From Peptoniphilus_A hominis (lineage in GTDB: Bacteria; Bacillota; Clostridia; Tissierellales; Peptoniphilaceae), in the NCBI RefSeq assembly GCF_040096015.1, contig NZ_JBBMFO010000005.1, forward strand, positions 9,291 through 73,290: a stretch of 64,000 nt of DNA. The letters run 5' to 3'. The stretch's first letter is position 1; each line of letters begins with the position of its first letter. Below are positions 40,282 to 48,433 of the stretch, piece after piece. The position numbers were made by a program, and so were the translations under genes. The notes below the pieces were generated by a model, which worked only from the letters and a program-made list of their open reading frames with translations, was not told where the DNA came from and did no database searches.

Positions 40282-41156
40282 AAACTTTTTTTAAAGCTTT
40301 TATAACGACAATAATAATCGTACTGGTCTTGGCACTAGCAGGCGTGGCAGGATACTTTTATTTCCTAGGAAATGAAGACGACGGCAAGCTTGACCAAGAT
40401 GGAGAAAATCTTCAATTTTTAATGCTTGGAGTTGACTCTCTCGACTCAAAAAAAGCAGATAATGCCAGGTCAGATACAATTATGGTAGTAAATGTAGATG
40501 GCAAAAGCAAAAAGGTAAATATAATTTCAATCCCAAGGGACACTTACACAAAGATTAAGGGTTACAAAAAGACAAAAATCAACCACTCCTTTAAGTATGG
40601 AGGAAGTGAGCTAACCCTTGACACTGTAAATAACCTTCTTGGCACAGATATAAAATATTATGTCACAGTGGACTACAGATTTGTAGAAGATGTAGTAGAT
40701 AAAATTGGCGGAGTCACAGTTGATGTGCCCATGGACATGAAGTATGAAGACCCAACAGCAGATCCACCTCTGACAATTGATATAAAAGAAGGTACACAAA
40801 CCTTAAATGGCTACGATGCCATTGGATTTTTAAGATTTAGAAAGGGTTACAAGGACGCAGACCTTGGCAGAGTAAAGGCACAGCAACAATTTATGGCGTC
40901 ACTTTTATCTAAGATGAAGGAGCCAAAAACTTTATTAAAGGCACCCTTCCTCATAGGCTCTTATGTAAACTACTCTGAAAATAATATTCCAGTAAAAAAA
41001 CTTATTAAGGTGGCAGCCAATATGCGCAGCATAGGCACAGAGGATATAACAACAAATACACTTCCAGGCAGCCCAAAATATATAGGTGGAATTTCTTATT
41101 TCATTCCAGACGAGAAAAAAATAAATGTAATGCTTTTAGAATATAATTTTAAATAG
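40278..41156 (+). CDS. LytR-CpsA-Psr family protein
   Basis: A 292-residue LCP phosphotransferase, a membrane-anchored enzyme that attaches glycopolymers such as teichoic acid or capsule to peptidoglycan. One N-terminal transmembrane helix (residues ~5-28) is followed by the extracellular LCP domain. Its motifs are LMLGVDSLDS, ARSDTIMVVNVD, the Arg/Asp-rich ISIPRDTYTKI and GFLRFRKGYKDADLGRVKAQ. These supply the arginines and aspartates that bind polyprenyl diphosphate. Translation starts at TTG, eight bases after AAGGAG. Its placement among nadD, yqeK and rsfS is common in Firmicutes. Confidence 0.93.
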   Translation: MKTFFKAFITTIIIVLVLALAGVAGYFYFLGNEDDGKLDQDGENLQFLMLGVDSLDSKKADNARSDTIMVVNVDGKSKKVNIISIPRDTYTKIKGYKKTKINHSFKYGGSELTLDTVNNLLGTDIKYYVTVDYRFVEDVVDKIGGVTVDVPMDMKYEDPTADPPLTIDIKEGTQTLNGYDAIGFLRFRKGYKDADLGRVKAQQQFMASLLSKMKEPKTLLKAPFLIGSYVNYSENNIPVKKLIKVAANMRSIGTEDITTNTLPGSPKYIGGISYFIPDEKKINVMLLEYNFK

Positions 41157-41164
41157 GAGGCAAA

Positions 41165-41524
41165 ATGACAGTAGAAGAAAAATTAGATATTATTTTAAAA
41201 TCTTGTGAATCAAAAAAAGGAATCGATACAAAAGTTTTGGACATAGGGGGAATGACTTCTATAGCAGATTATTTTGTAATCGTAAGTGGAAACTCCTCAG
41301 CACAAGTAGATGCCCTTGCTAGGGAAATTGACGAAAAACTTTCAGAACAAGGCGAAGAGCCTATGAACACTGAAGGCAAAAATTCAAGTAGATGGATAAT
41401 TTTAGATTTTGGTGATATAATAGTACATGTATTCCACAAGGATGAGAGAGAGTATTATAATCTCGAAAGATTGTGGGAAGATAGCGACAATAAAAACCAT
41501 GATCATGAAAATGAGGAGGAATAA
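41165..41524 (+). CDS. rsfS: Ribosome silencing factor RsfS
   Basis: A 119-residue protein that binds L14 and blocks subunit joining when nutrients are scarce. The family pattern is KVLDIGGMTSIADYFVIVSGNS (two parts), EGKNSSRWIILDFGDIIVHVF and REYYNLERLW near the C-terminus. The last ten residues are His/Asn/Glu-rich, a short acidic tail. AGGAGG precedes the ATG. It ends two bases before ridA. Confidence 0.95.
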   Translation: MTVEEKLDIILKSCESKKGIDTKVLDIGGMTSIADYFVIVSGNSSAQVDALAREIDEKLSEQGEEPMNTEGKNSSRWIILDFGDIIVHVFHKDEREYYNLERLWEDSDNKNHDHENEEE

Positions 41525-41526
41525 TA

Positions 41527-41904
41527 ATGGTTAAAACACTACACACTGACAAAGCACCTGCAGCAGTAGGTCCTTATTCACAAGCAACAGAAGTTAACGG
41601 ATTTATTTTCACATCAGGACAAATTCCACTAGTACCTGAAACTGGAGAACTTGTATCTGACGACATCAAAAAGGCAACTGCAAGAAGTCTTGACAACATC
41701 AAGGCAATCTTAGAAGAAGCAGGATCAAGCTTGGACAAGGTTCTTAAAGTAAATATTTTCTTAGACGATGTAAATGATTTTGCAGCAGTAAATGAAGTTT
41801 ATGCAGAATATTTTACAGAACACAAACCAGCAAGATCATGTGTTGAAGTAGCTAACCTTCCAAAGAAAGCTTTAATTGAAATCGAAGCAATAGCAGTAAA
41901 ATAA
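41527..41904 (+). CDS. ridA: RidA family deaminase
   Basis: A 125-residue RidA/YjgF protein that hydrolyses reactive enamine and imine intermediates formed by PLP enzymes. The N-terminal PAAVGPYSQATEVNGFIFTS and the C-terminal HKPARSCVEVANLPKKALIEIE (in shortened form) contain the conserved Arg and Glu of the active site between subunits of the trimer. GAGGAATAA precedes the ATG. It closes the obgE operon before a strong terminator. Confidence 0.95.
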   Translation: MVKTLHTDKAPAAVGPYSQATEVNGFIFTSGQIPLVPETGELVSDDIKKATARSLDNIKAILEEAGSSLDKVLKVNIFLDDVNDFAAVNEVYAEYFTEHKPARSCVEVANLPKKALIEIEAIAVK

Positions 41905-41917
41905 TTATTTCAATAAT

Positions 41918-41939
41918 AGACCCTTCGGGGTCTTTTTTT
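41918..41939 (+). terminator. Terminator after ridA
   Basis: A 6-bp stem AGACCC/GGGTCT with the stable TTCG tetraloop, then seven T residues. Confidence 0.93.
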
Positions 41940-41960
41940 ATAAAAGACAAGTGGTGAAAA

Positions 41961-42251
41961 ATGAAAGAGATAAATGTAAATGATATTGATAAGACTAGTG
42001 ATGCCTTTATCATAGATGTGCGTGAAGATGAAGAAGTATTTGAGACAGGAACAATAAAGGGAGCAGTTCACCTTCCCATGATGACAGTGCCAAATAACTT
42101 AAACAAGATTCCAAAAGACAGAGAAATTTATATTCTCTGCAGAAGTGGAAGAAGATCCTATGAAGTGGCATCTTACCTAAGTGAACTGGGCTACAATGCC
42201 ATAAACCTTAAGGGTGGAATTATAAAGTATAAGGGAAAGCTTGTTAAATAA
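41961..42251 (+). CDS. Single-domain rhodanese
   Basis: A 96-residue rhodanese-like protein. DAFIIDVREDEEVFETGTIKGAVHLP is visible in two parts, and the active loop is CRSGRRS near residue 64, with the catalytic cysteine and a positively charged surround that fits thiosulfate-type sulfur transfer. It is cytosolic, with no signal. The gene stands alone between the ridA terminator and the DEAD-box leader, with GTGGTG before the ATG. The sulfur donor and acceptor are unknown. Confidence 0.92.
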   Translation: MKEINVNDIDKTSDAFIIDVREDEEVFETGTIKGAVHLPMMTVPNNLNKIPKDREIYILCRSGRRSYEVASYLSELGYNAINLKGGIIKYKGKLVK

Positions 42252-42314
42252 TTTTTTGCAATTAAAAGATTTGTTAAATATTTTTTCGATAAGGAAGTTT
42301 TTTTGCAGCTTATG

Positions 42315-42323
42315 TGTTATAAT
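42315..42323 (+). promoter_or_regulatory. Extended -10 promoter before the DEAD-box gene
   Basis: TGTTATAAT (TG-n-TATAAT at 42315-42323) with no good -35. Expected start near 42330, twelve bases before a terminator-like hairpin. Confidence 0.65.
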
Positions 42324-42341
42324 GCCTAAGGAAAGAACTTG

Positions 42342-42371
42342 AGACCGAGGGAAATCTCGGTCTATTTTTTT
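42342..42371 (+). terminator. Terminator hairpin in the DEAD-box leader
   Basis: An 8-bp perfect stem (42342-42349 with 42356-42363), loop GGAAAT, then seven T residues. It lies downstream of the only visible promoter of the DEAD-box gene, so it can both end rhodanese transcripts and attenuate the helicase gene. Confidence 0.85.
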
Positions 42372-42396
42372 GTTCAAAATAGATTAGGAGAATATA

Positions 42397-44043
42397 TTGA
42401 GATTTAACGAATTAAATTTATCTAGGGAAGTTTTGCAGGCGATCGAAGAAATGGGTTTTGTAAGTCCATCAGAAGTACAGGAGGGCACTATTCCTGAAAT
42501 TTTAGATGGTCACGACCTTCTTGCGCAAGCTCAAACGGGTACAGGCAAGACTGCTTCCTTTGGCATACCAATGATTGAAAAAATCCAGGACAATAATTAT
42601 GAAACTTTGCAGGGAATCGTCTTGGTCCCAACAAGAGAACTTGCAAGACAGGTGTCAGAAGAACTTAAAAAACTTTCTAAACATAAAACTTTTATAAGGG
42701 TCCTTGCCATTTATGGTGGAGCAGACATGGGCAAGCAACTTAGAGAACTAAAGAGGGGCGCAAGTATTGTAGTCGGCACTCCAGGAAGAATCATGGATCA
42801 CATGAAGAGGAAGACTATTGATTTATCCAGTTTAAAATTTTTGGTCCTTGATGAGGCAGACGAGATGTTTGAAATGGGCTTTAGGGATGATATGAAGACT
42901 ATAATCGAAAAGACAAATGATGACAGACAAACTTTGTTTTTCTCTGCAACTTTTGACAATGAGATACAGGAATTTTCAAAACTTTATCAAAACAATCCAA
43001 AGAAAGTTATCATCGAAAAGAAGGAGCTCACTGCAGAAAAAATTAAGCAATACTATTTGGAATTAAATAGGAATATGAAGACTGAAATTTTAAACAGGCT
43101 CATCTTAATTCACAAGCCAAAGAAGTCTATTATTTTCTGCAACACTAAGAGAATGGTGGAAAATTTGGAAGAGGAAATTGCACAAAAGGGCTACAAGGTG
43201 GACTCCCTTCACGGCGATATGCGTCAGTCTTCTAGGGACAATGTCATGAAAAAGTTTAGGAAGGGAACAATTGATGTTTTAATTGCAACTGATGTTGCTG
43301 CTCGCGGTCTTGATGTTTCTGACATAGACATTGTTTTTAACTACGACCTGCCACAGCAAGCTGAGTATTATGTCCACAGAATTGGTCGTACGGCAAGAGC
43401 TGGCAAAAAGGGTCTGTCTTTTACTTTTGTGACTAGCAGGGATTATCCAAAGTTTAGAGAAATCGAAAAGTATGCAAATATAAAGATGGAAAGAATAGAT
43501 TTGCCAACTAAAGGGGACCTTGAAAGAGAAAGTATGGAAAATTTACTTGACAGGGTCAGCAAAAATATTTTAAAGGCAGAAGACAATGTCCGATACAGCG
43601 AAGTTTTAAATAAACTTTTGGCTCAGGGACACAGTTTATACGACATAAGCGTTTCACTTTTAAAGATGGTAAATGAGTCTTCAAAAAACAGAAAAATTAC
43701 TGAGCTTGATAAGGTTGACTTTGGCAAAAAATTTGAAATGAATAGATCTAATAGGGCTGACAAGTCTAATAGAAAGACCAAGACGACTAAAGAAATGAAA
43801 AAGATCAAGGGACCAAAAATTTTCATCAACAAGGGCAAAAGAGATGGACTTGACTCCCGCGAAATTATAAGACTTCTTGAGAAGCACACAAATGTATCTC
43901 CAGGTGAAATTGGCAGGATCAATATTATGCCAAACTTCACTTTTGTGGAAATTCCAAAAAATATGATTAAAGATGCCATAAAAGACCTTGACGGCAAAAA
44001 AATTAAGGGCAAGACTCTTAAAGCAGAATATTCTGAAAAATAA
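42397..44043 (+). CDS. DEAD-box RNA helicase with DbpA-type RNA-binding domain
   Basis: A 548-residue ATP-dependent RNA helicase. Core motifs: AQTGTGKT (I), PTRELARQ (Ia), GGADMGKQ, TPGRIMDH, VLDEADEMFEMGF (II), SAT (III), then domain 2 with IIFCNTKR, ATDVAARGLD (V) and HRIGRTARAGKKG (VI). A basic linker (RSNRADKSNRKTK) leads to a C-terminal RRM-like DbpA/CsdA domain (residues ~470-545, FINKGKRDGLDSREIIRLL). Such enzymes act in ribosome assembly and cold adaptation. The start is TTG, six bases after TAGGAG. The leader holds a terminator hairpin, so conditional read-through is likely. Confidence 0.95.
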   Translation: MRFNELNLSREVLQAIEEMGFVSPSEVQEGTIPEILDGHDLLAQAQTGTGKTASFGIPMIEKIQDNNYETLQGIVLVPTRELARQVSEELKKLSKHKTFIRVLAIYGGADMGKQLRELKRGASIVVGTPGRIMDHMKRKTIDLSSLKFLVLDEADEMFEMGFRDDMKTIIEKTNDDRQTLFFSATFDNEIQEFSKLYQNNPKKVIIEKKELTAEKIKQYYLELNRNMKTEILNRLILIHKPKKSIIFCNTKRMVENLEEEIAQKGYKVDSLHGDMRQSSRDNVMKKFRKGTIDVLIATDVAARGLDVSDIDIVFNYDLPQQAEYYVHRIGRTARAGKKGLSFTFVTSRDYPKFREIEKYANIKMERIDLPTKGDLERESMENLLDRVSKNILKAEDNVRYSEVLNKLLAQGHSLYDISVSLLKMVNESSKNRKITELDKVDFGKKFEMNRSNRADKSNRKTKTTKEMKKIKGPKIFINKGKRDGLDSREIIRLLEKHTNVSPGEIGRINIMPNFTFVEIPKNMIKDAIKDLDGKKIKGKTLKAEYSEK

Positions 44044-44057
44044 AATTTAAAATTTAT

Positions 44058-44100
44058 AAATCCCCAAAATGAATTTAATTTCACTTGGGGATTTTTATTT
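44058..44100 (+). terminator. Terminator after the DEAD-box gene
   Basis: A 10-bp perfect outer stem (44058-44067 with 44085-44094), with an inner TGAA/TTCA extension, then a T-rich tail. Confidence 0.88.
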
Positions 44101-44122
44101 GCAAATTTTTTCTTTTAAACTC

Positions 44123-44131
44123 TGTTATAAT
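44123..44131 (+). promoter_or_regulatory. Extended -10 promoter for polA
   Basis: TGTTATAAT (TG-n-TATAAT), 18 bases before the polA start codon. No -35 at the proper distance. Confidence 0.6.
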
Positions 44132-44149
44132 GTAGTAAGGAGGTTTTTT

Positions 44150-46807
44150 ATGGATAATAAATTTTTAATTATAGATGGAAGTTCACTTTTTTTCAGATCC
44201 TTTTACGCTCTTCCTCTTTTAAAAACTAAGAGGGGTCTTTACACTAATGCGATTTACGGCTTTGTCATGATGGTGGAAAATGCCATAGAGAAGATAAATC
44301 CTACTCATGTGGCAGTTTGTTTTGACATGAAGGGCAAAACTTTTAGGTCTGACATTTATAAGGACTACAAGGGCACTAGGCAAAAGACTCCAAATGAACT
44401 TGAACAACAATGGCCTCTTGTCCGAGACATTTTAAACTTGATGAATATAAAAATTTTGGAATCACCAGTTTATGAAGCAGACGACATCGCAGGCACTCTT
44501 TCAAAGCTTGCCAGTCAAGAAAATTTTGAAACTTATCTTTTAACTGGCGACAAGGATTATTTCCAACTTGTAAATGACAAGACAAGGGTCCTCTTAACTC
44601 GCAAGGGCATAACTGAAATGGACATAATAACAGTTGATAGTCTAAAGGAAAAATACGGTCTTGAGCCTCATGAATTTATTGATTTAAAGGCACTTATGGG
44701 GGACCAATCTGATAATATTCCAGGAATTTATGGCATTGGAGAAAAAACTGGTCTCAAATTAATTAAAGAGTTTAAAAACATTGAAAATCTTTACGAAAAT
44801 ATTGAAAATGTGACAGCAAAAAAGCTTAAGGAAAAATTAATTGAGGGCAAAATGTCTGCCTTTATGAGCAAAAAATTGGGGACAATTGTAAGAGATGTGC
44901 CAATTGAAGAGTCTTTAGATGACTTCAAAAAAGTGGACTACGATTATGAAAATCTTTCAAAGATGTACCGTGACTTTGAGTTTAATTCCATGCTTGCAAG
45001 ACTTCCAGAGGAGTATAGGAAAGAAGAAGTGGAGGAAATTTCCGAAGATAATTTTAAATTTAAGGAAATAAAAAACCTAGATGACTTTATAGAAAAAGCG
45101 ATAGATGAAAAGTCTTTTACCTTTAAATTTATTTCTGATGGCAAAATTTATGAAGATGTGGAACCTATTTATCTGGCCCTAAAAATTAAGGATGAGCTTG
45201 TGAATTTCATTTCGTGGGAAAAAATTGATTTCAAAAAGTTAAAGGAAGTCATGGAAGATGAAGGCATAGAAAAACTTGGCTACGACATGAAAGAAGATAT
45301 AATCATCTTAATGGATCTTGGCATGGACATAAAAAATTACTCCCACGATGTGGTTATTGCAGAATATATTTTAAATTCCACAAAAAGCGACTACGACATA
45401 AATAAAATTTCTATGGACTATTTTAAAAATGGCTACATGGACCAGGAAGACCTCTTGGGCAAGGGGGCAAAGAAAAAGACTTATGCAGACTTAGATAAGG
45501 ATGACCTATTTAAATATTTTGCCTTTATGTTAAATACAATTTATAAATTGGAAGGTCTTCAAAGAGAAAAAATTGAAGAAGAGGAGATGACTTCTCTCTA
45601 CAAAGACATGGAGCTGCCTCTAGTTGAAGTCCTTGCCTCCATGGAATATGTGGGCATCAACACTGACGAGGCTGTCCTTGATGAAATTGACGAGAAAATT
45701 ACTTTAAAGCTAAAGGATTTGGAAGAAGAAATTTATAGGGAAGCTGAGGAAGAATTTAACATCAATTCGCCAAAGCAGTTGGGCGTGATTTTATTTGAGA
45801 AGATGGACTTTCCAGTGATTAAAAAGACAAAGACGGGCTACTCAACTTCTGCCGATGTTCTAGAAAAACTTCGCGGCAAGGGCGAAATCATTGACAATAT
45901 TTTAGACTACAGAAAATTTTCTAAATTAAAATCAACTTACATTGACGGACTAAAGGCTGTTATAAATAAAAAGACCAACCGCATTCACTCAAGATTTATG
46001 CAAACAGTGACTGCAACGGGAAGAATTTCATCAACTGAGCCAAACCTTCAAAACATTCCAATAAAAACTGAAGAGGGAAGGTTAATTAGAAAGGCCTTTT
46101 TGGCGTCAGAAAATTCAGTTTTAGTGGACGCCGACTATTCACAAATTGAACTTAGGGTCTTAGCGGCACTTTCAAAGGACCAAGAAATGCTTGATGCCTT
46201 CAAACATGGCTTGGACATTCACAGAAAAACTGCATCAGAAGTTTTCCATGTGGACTATGACGATGTAAATGCCCTTCAAAGGTCTGAGGCAAAGGCTGTA
46301 AACTTTGGAATAGTCTACGGAATTTCTGACTATGGACTTTCACAAAACCTAAATATACCGAGAAAGGCTGCCAAGGAATACATCGACAACTATTTGGGAC
46401 ACTTTGTTGGAATAAAAAATTATATGTCTGAGGAAATTGAAGAAGGCAAAAAGAAGGGTTATGTTGAGACAATTTTTAAAAGGAGAAGGTACATTCCTGA
46501 ACTTAGTGCAAAGAATTTTAACATAAGAAGTTTTGGCGAGAGAATTGCTCTTAACACACCAATCCAAGGTTCTGCAGCGGACATTATAAAAATCGCAATG
46601 GTAAAAGTTTATAATGAACTTAAAAAGAGAAATTTAAAGTCTAAACTAATAATTCAAATTCATGATGAACTTGTAGTTGACGCTGCAGAAGATGAAGTTG
46701 AAGAAGTTAAAAAAATTATGAAGGACTTAATGGAAAATTCTGTTGACTTAAATGTAAAACTTTCTGTTGACATGAACACTGGGGAAAATCTCTATGAATC
46801 AAAATAA
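44150..46807 (+). CDS. polA: DNA polymerase I
   Basis: An 885-residue family A polymerase. Residues 1-~290 are the 5' nuclease (IDGSSLFFRSFYALP, ADDIAGTLS, LTGDKDYFQL, LMGDQSDNIPG). Residues ~310-500 keep the fold of the proofreading domain but lack the DxE, NxxxD and YxxxD metal ligands, so proofreading is probably lost. The polymerase part has FMQTVTATGRISS, DYSQIELRVLA (motif A), RSEAKAVNFGIVYG (O helix) and IHDELVVD (motif C). The start is the ATG at 44150, six bases after AAGGAGG; the frame extends upstream but only through the previous terminator. It overlaps coaE by 14 bases. Confidence 0.97.
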   Translation: MDNKFLIIDGSSLFFRSFYALPLLKTKRGLYTNAIYGFVMMVENAIEKINPTHVAVCFDMKGKTFRSDIYKDYKGTRQKTPNELEQQWPLVRDILNLMNIKILESPVYEADDIAGTLSKLASQENFETYLLTGDKDYFQLVNDKTRVLLTRKGITEMDIITVDSLKEKYGLEPHEFIDLKALMGDQSDNIPGIYGIGEKTGLKLIKEFKNIENLYENIENVTAKKLKEKLIEGKMSAFMSKKLGTIVRDVPIEESLDDFKKVDYDYENLSKMYRDFEFNSMLARLPEEYRKEEVEEISEDNFKFKEIKNLDDFIEKAIDEKSFTFKFISDGKIYEDVEPIYLALKIKDELVNFISWEKIDFKKLKEVMEDEGIEKLGYDMKEDIIILMDLGMDIKNYSHDVVIAEYILNSTKSDYDINKISMDYFKNGYMDQEDLLGKGAKKKTYADLDKDDLFKYFAFMLNTIYKLEGLQREKIEEEEMTSLYKDMELPLVEVLASMEYVGINTDEAVLDEIDEKITLKLKDLEEEIYREAEEEFNINSPKQLGVILFEKMDFPVIKKTKTGYSTSADVLEKLRGKGEIIDNILDYRKFSKLKSTYIDGLKAVINKKTNRIHSRFMQTVTATGRISSTEPNLQNIPIKTEEGRLIRKAFLASENSVLVDADYSQIELRVLAALSKDQEMLDAFKHGLDIHRKTASEVFHVDYDDVNALQRSEAKAVNFGIVYGISDYGLSQNLNIPRKAAKEYIDNYLGHFVGIKNYMSEEIEEGKKKGYVETIFKRRRYIPELSAKNFNIRSFGERIALNTPIQGSAADIIKIAMVKVYNELKKRNLKSKLIIQIHDELVVDAAEDEVEEVKKIMKDLMENSVDLNVKLSVDMNTGENLYESK

Positions 46808-47384
46808 AATTATTGGACTTACTGGCTCTATTGCAACGGGAAAATCTCAGGTATCAAAGTATTTAAAGGGCAAGGGTATAAAGGTAGTTGACGCAGATTT
46901 AATTGCAAGAGAAGTGGCAAATTATAAATCTGTAAAAAACAAAATCAAAAAAGTCTTTGGCGATGACCTTTATATCAATGACAAGCTGGACAGAAAAAAG
47001 CTGGCTGAAATAATTTTTGCAAATAAAATCCATCGTCAAAAACTAAATGGCATAATGCATCCAGAAATTTACAAAGAGATAAATAAAAAGACTAGGGGCA
47101 AGGAAGACCTCGTCTTTGTGGATATACCCCTTCTCTTTGAAAATGAAGATATAAATAAGAAGTATGGACTTGACTTTGACGAAATTTGGCTTGTCTATGT
47201 GGACAGGGAAACACAGATAAGAAGGCTCATGGATAGAGACGGCATTTCAAGAGAATATGCAGAGAAAAAAATAAATTCGCAAATTTCTGTTGAAGAGAAG
47301 AGAAAAAAGGCAGATGTCATAATTGACAACTCAGGTACTTTAGAAGAAACTTTCGCCCAAGTAGAAGAAAATTTAAAAAAATAA
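46794..47384 (+). CDS. coaE: Dephospho-CoA kinase
   Basis: A 196-residue kinase for the last step of coenzyme A synthesis. The P-loop is GLTGSIATGKSQV at the N-terminus, VVDADLIAREV near residue 33 holds the catalytic Asp, HPEIYKEI follows near 84 and DIPLLFEN near 105. The lid is RRLMDRDGIS near 140. GGGGAAA lies upstream of the ATG inside polA. The polA-coaE pair is conserved in Firmicutes, and the 14-base overlap means coupled translation. Confidence 0.95.
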   Translation: MNQNKIIGLTGSIATGKSQVSKYLKGKGIKVVDADLIAREVANYKSVKNKIKKVFGDDLYINDKLDRKKLAEIIFANKIHRQKLNGIMHPEIYKEINKKTRGKEDLVFVDIPLLFENEDINKKYGLDFDEIWLVYVDRETQIRRLMDRDGISREYAEKKINSQISVEEKRKKADVIIDNSGTLEETFAQVEENLKK

Positions 47385-47389
47385 AAGAG

Positions 47390-47420
47390 ATGTGTTGGAA
47401 ATTTTCCAGCACATTTTTTT
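47390..47420 (+). terminator. Terminator after coaE
   Basis: An 11-bp stem (47390-47400 with 47404-47414, one G-T pair), three-base loop and seven T residues. Confidence 0.9.
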
Positions 47421-47452
47421 GCAAGGAAAAATTTACAAAATATAAAAAAAAC

Positions 47453-47481
47453 TTTACAATTCCTAATTTCTTTGTTAAGAT
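47453..47481 (+). promoter_or_regulatory. Promoter of tRNA-Trp
   Basis: TTTACA (47453-47458), 17-base spacer, TAAGAT (47476-47481), TG one base upstream of the -10; 12 bases before the mature tRNA. Confidence 0.7.
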
Positions 47482-47493
47482 ATAACTTGTCCT

Positions 47494-47569
47494 AGGGGTA
47501 TAGTTCAGTTGGTAGAACATTGGTCTCCAAAACCAAGTGTCGTGGGTTCGAGTCCTGCTACCCCTGCCA
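47494..47569 (+). tRNA. tRNA-Trp (anticodon CCA)
   Basis: A complete 76-base cloverleaf. The acceptor stem AGGGGTA (47494-47500) pairs with TACCCCT (47559-47565), followed by discriminator G and an encoded CCA. The anticodon stem TTGGT/ACCAA encloses the loop CTCCAAA, with anticodon CCA at 47527-47529, which reads UGG. The T loop carries GGTTCGAGTCC. It is a single tRNA with its own promoter and terminator, not part of a cluster. Confidence 0.97.
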
Positions 47570-47572
47570 ATT

Positions 47573-47600
47573 ACTGATTGCATTTGCAGTCAGTTTTTTT
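47573..47600 (+). terminator. Terminator after tRNA-Trp
   Basis: A 9-bp stem (47573-47581 with 47586-47594, one T-G pair), ATTT loop and a run of seven T residues. Confidence 0.9.
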
Positions 47601-47609
47601 ATGCCCATT

Positions 47610-47650
47610 AAAAAACCTTGACTACTTATTACAGCAATCAAGGATTTTTT
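47610..47650. terminator. Terminator of the minus-strand secreted-protein gene
   Basis: CCTTGA (47616-47621) pairs with TCAAGG (47638-47643), with A-rich sequence on the left and T-rich on the right, so it ends in T-runs on both strands. It lies 21 bases past the stop of the minus-strand gene. Confidence 0.7.
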
Positions 47651-47670
47651 TGAATCTAAAATATTAAATT

Positions 47671-48384
47671 TTAATTTTTTGCTCTTCTGTAGCCAGCAGC
47701 TTGTGCTTCTTGCTCTGTATCAAAGAAAACTACATTTTTTTGAGATACTTTGTTGTAATCTCTGCCTCCAGGAACGTGATAAATTTTGCTTTTTCTGTTG
47801 CCTTTTATTTTGCCTTGGCTTGTATCTGGTGTGTAATTTTGGTAATTATTAGTTCCCTTTGGGTTTGCAACAAGGGTGTTTGTGGTATTAACTTCCTTAA
47901 CTTCTTTTACTTCGGCTTGCTTATCTGTAGAAAGTGGTGCAGGTGCTTGCTGAGCTTCGTAACCACTTCCAATGGCAACAGTTCTAGCTACATTGTCCCA
48001 ATTAACTTCTTGATTAAAGGCTTCTGCAATAACTCTAATAGGAACAAAAGTACGATCATTTATAATTTTTGGTGCAACATCTAGGTCTTGTTTGATTTCA
48101 TCTTTTGTATAAAAATTTTGACCAATTACAAATATAAAAGGATCATCACCTTGTGAAACTGTAATTTGCTTTAAGTCCTTATCCCAATCAACTTCAAGAC
48201 CTAAGTTCTCAGATATAACTCTAATGGGAACTAAAGTCCTTCCATTTTCAATTACCGGCGCAACATCGGTTGTTACATAACTGCCATTAATCCATAATTT
48301 TACTTCGCTATTTGCAAATAAATTAAAGGGAATAAATGCAAACAACAAAAGTGCGACTAAGAATAATTTCTTTGTTTTTTTCAT
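47671..48384 (-). CDS. Secreted protein with copper amine oxidase N-terminal-like (stalk) domain
   Basis: A 237-residue exported protein. The signal peptide KKTKKLFLVALLLFAFIPFNLFA, in two parts here, is probably cut after residue 24. Two repeats of the copper-amine-oxidase N-terminal-like fold follow: APVIENGRTLVPIRVISENLG with VDWDKDLKQITV, and APKIINDRTFVPIRVIAEAF with VNWDNVARTVAI. A low-complexity linker follows (residues ~140-185). The last ~45 residues, GNRKSKIYHVPGGRDYNKV then VVFFDTEQEAQAAGYRRA, resemble the Ada-like/sunset domain, but the usual Cys after Pro-Gly is missing. AAGGAGGAAG precedes the ATG. Cell-surface binding is a reasonable guess only. Confidence 0.82.
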   Translation of the reverse strand: MKKTKKLFLVALLLFAFIPFNLFANSEVKLWINGSYVTTDVAPVIENGRTLVPIRVISENLGLEVDWDKDLKQITVSQGDDPFIFVIGQNFYTKDEIKQDLDVAPKIINDRTFVPIRVIAEAFNQEVNWDNVARTVAIGSGYEAQQAPAPLSTDKQAEVKEVKEVNTTNTLVANPKGTNNYQNYTPDTSQGKIKGNRKSKIYHVPGGRDYNKVSQKNVVFFDTEQEAQAAGYRRAKN

Positions 48385-48433
48385 ATTATCTTCCTCCTTA
48401 TTAATATTAAATCTAAAATTTTAGAAAATATGA

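Noticed and set aside
47317..47583. An 88-codon minus-strand frame opposite coaE's end and tRNA-Trp
   Set aside because: It crosses a terminator and a tRNA gene and translates to the familiar antisense-tRNA type peptide (GRGSRTRTHD).
47701..48084. A 127-codon plus-strand frame opposite the secreted stalk protein
   Set aside because: Shadow frame: Cys-rich, improbable composition, no ribosome site; the minus-strand gene has signal peptide and domain motifs.
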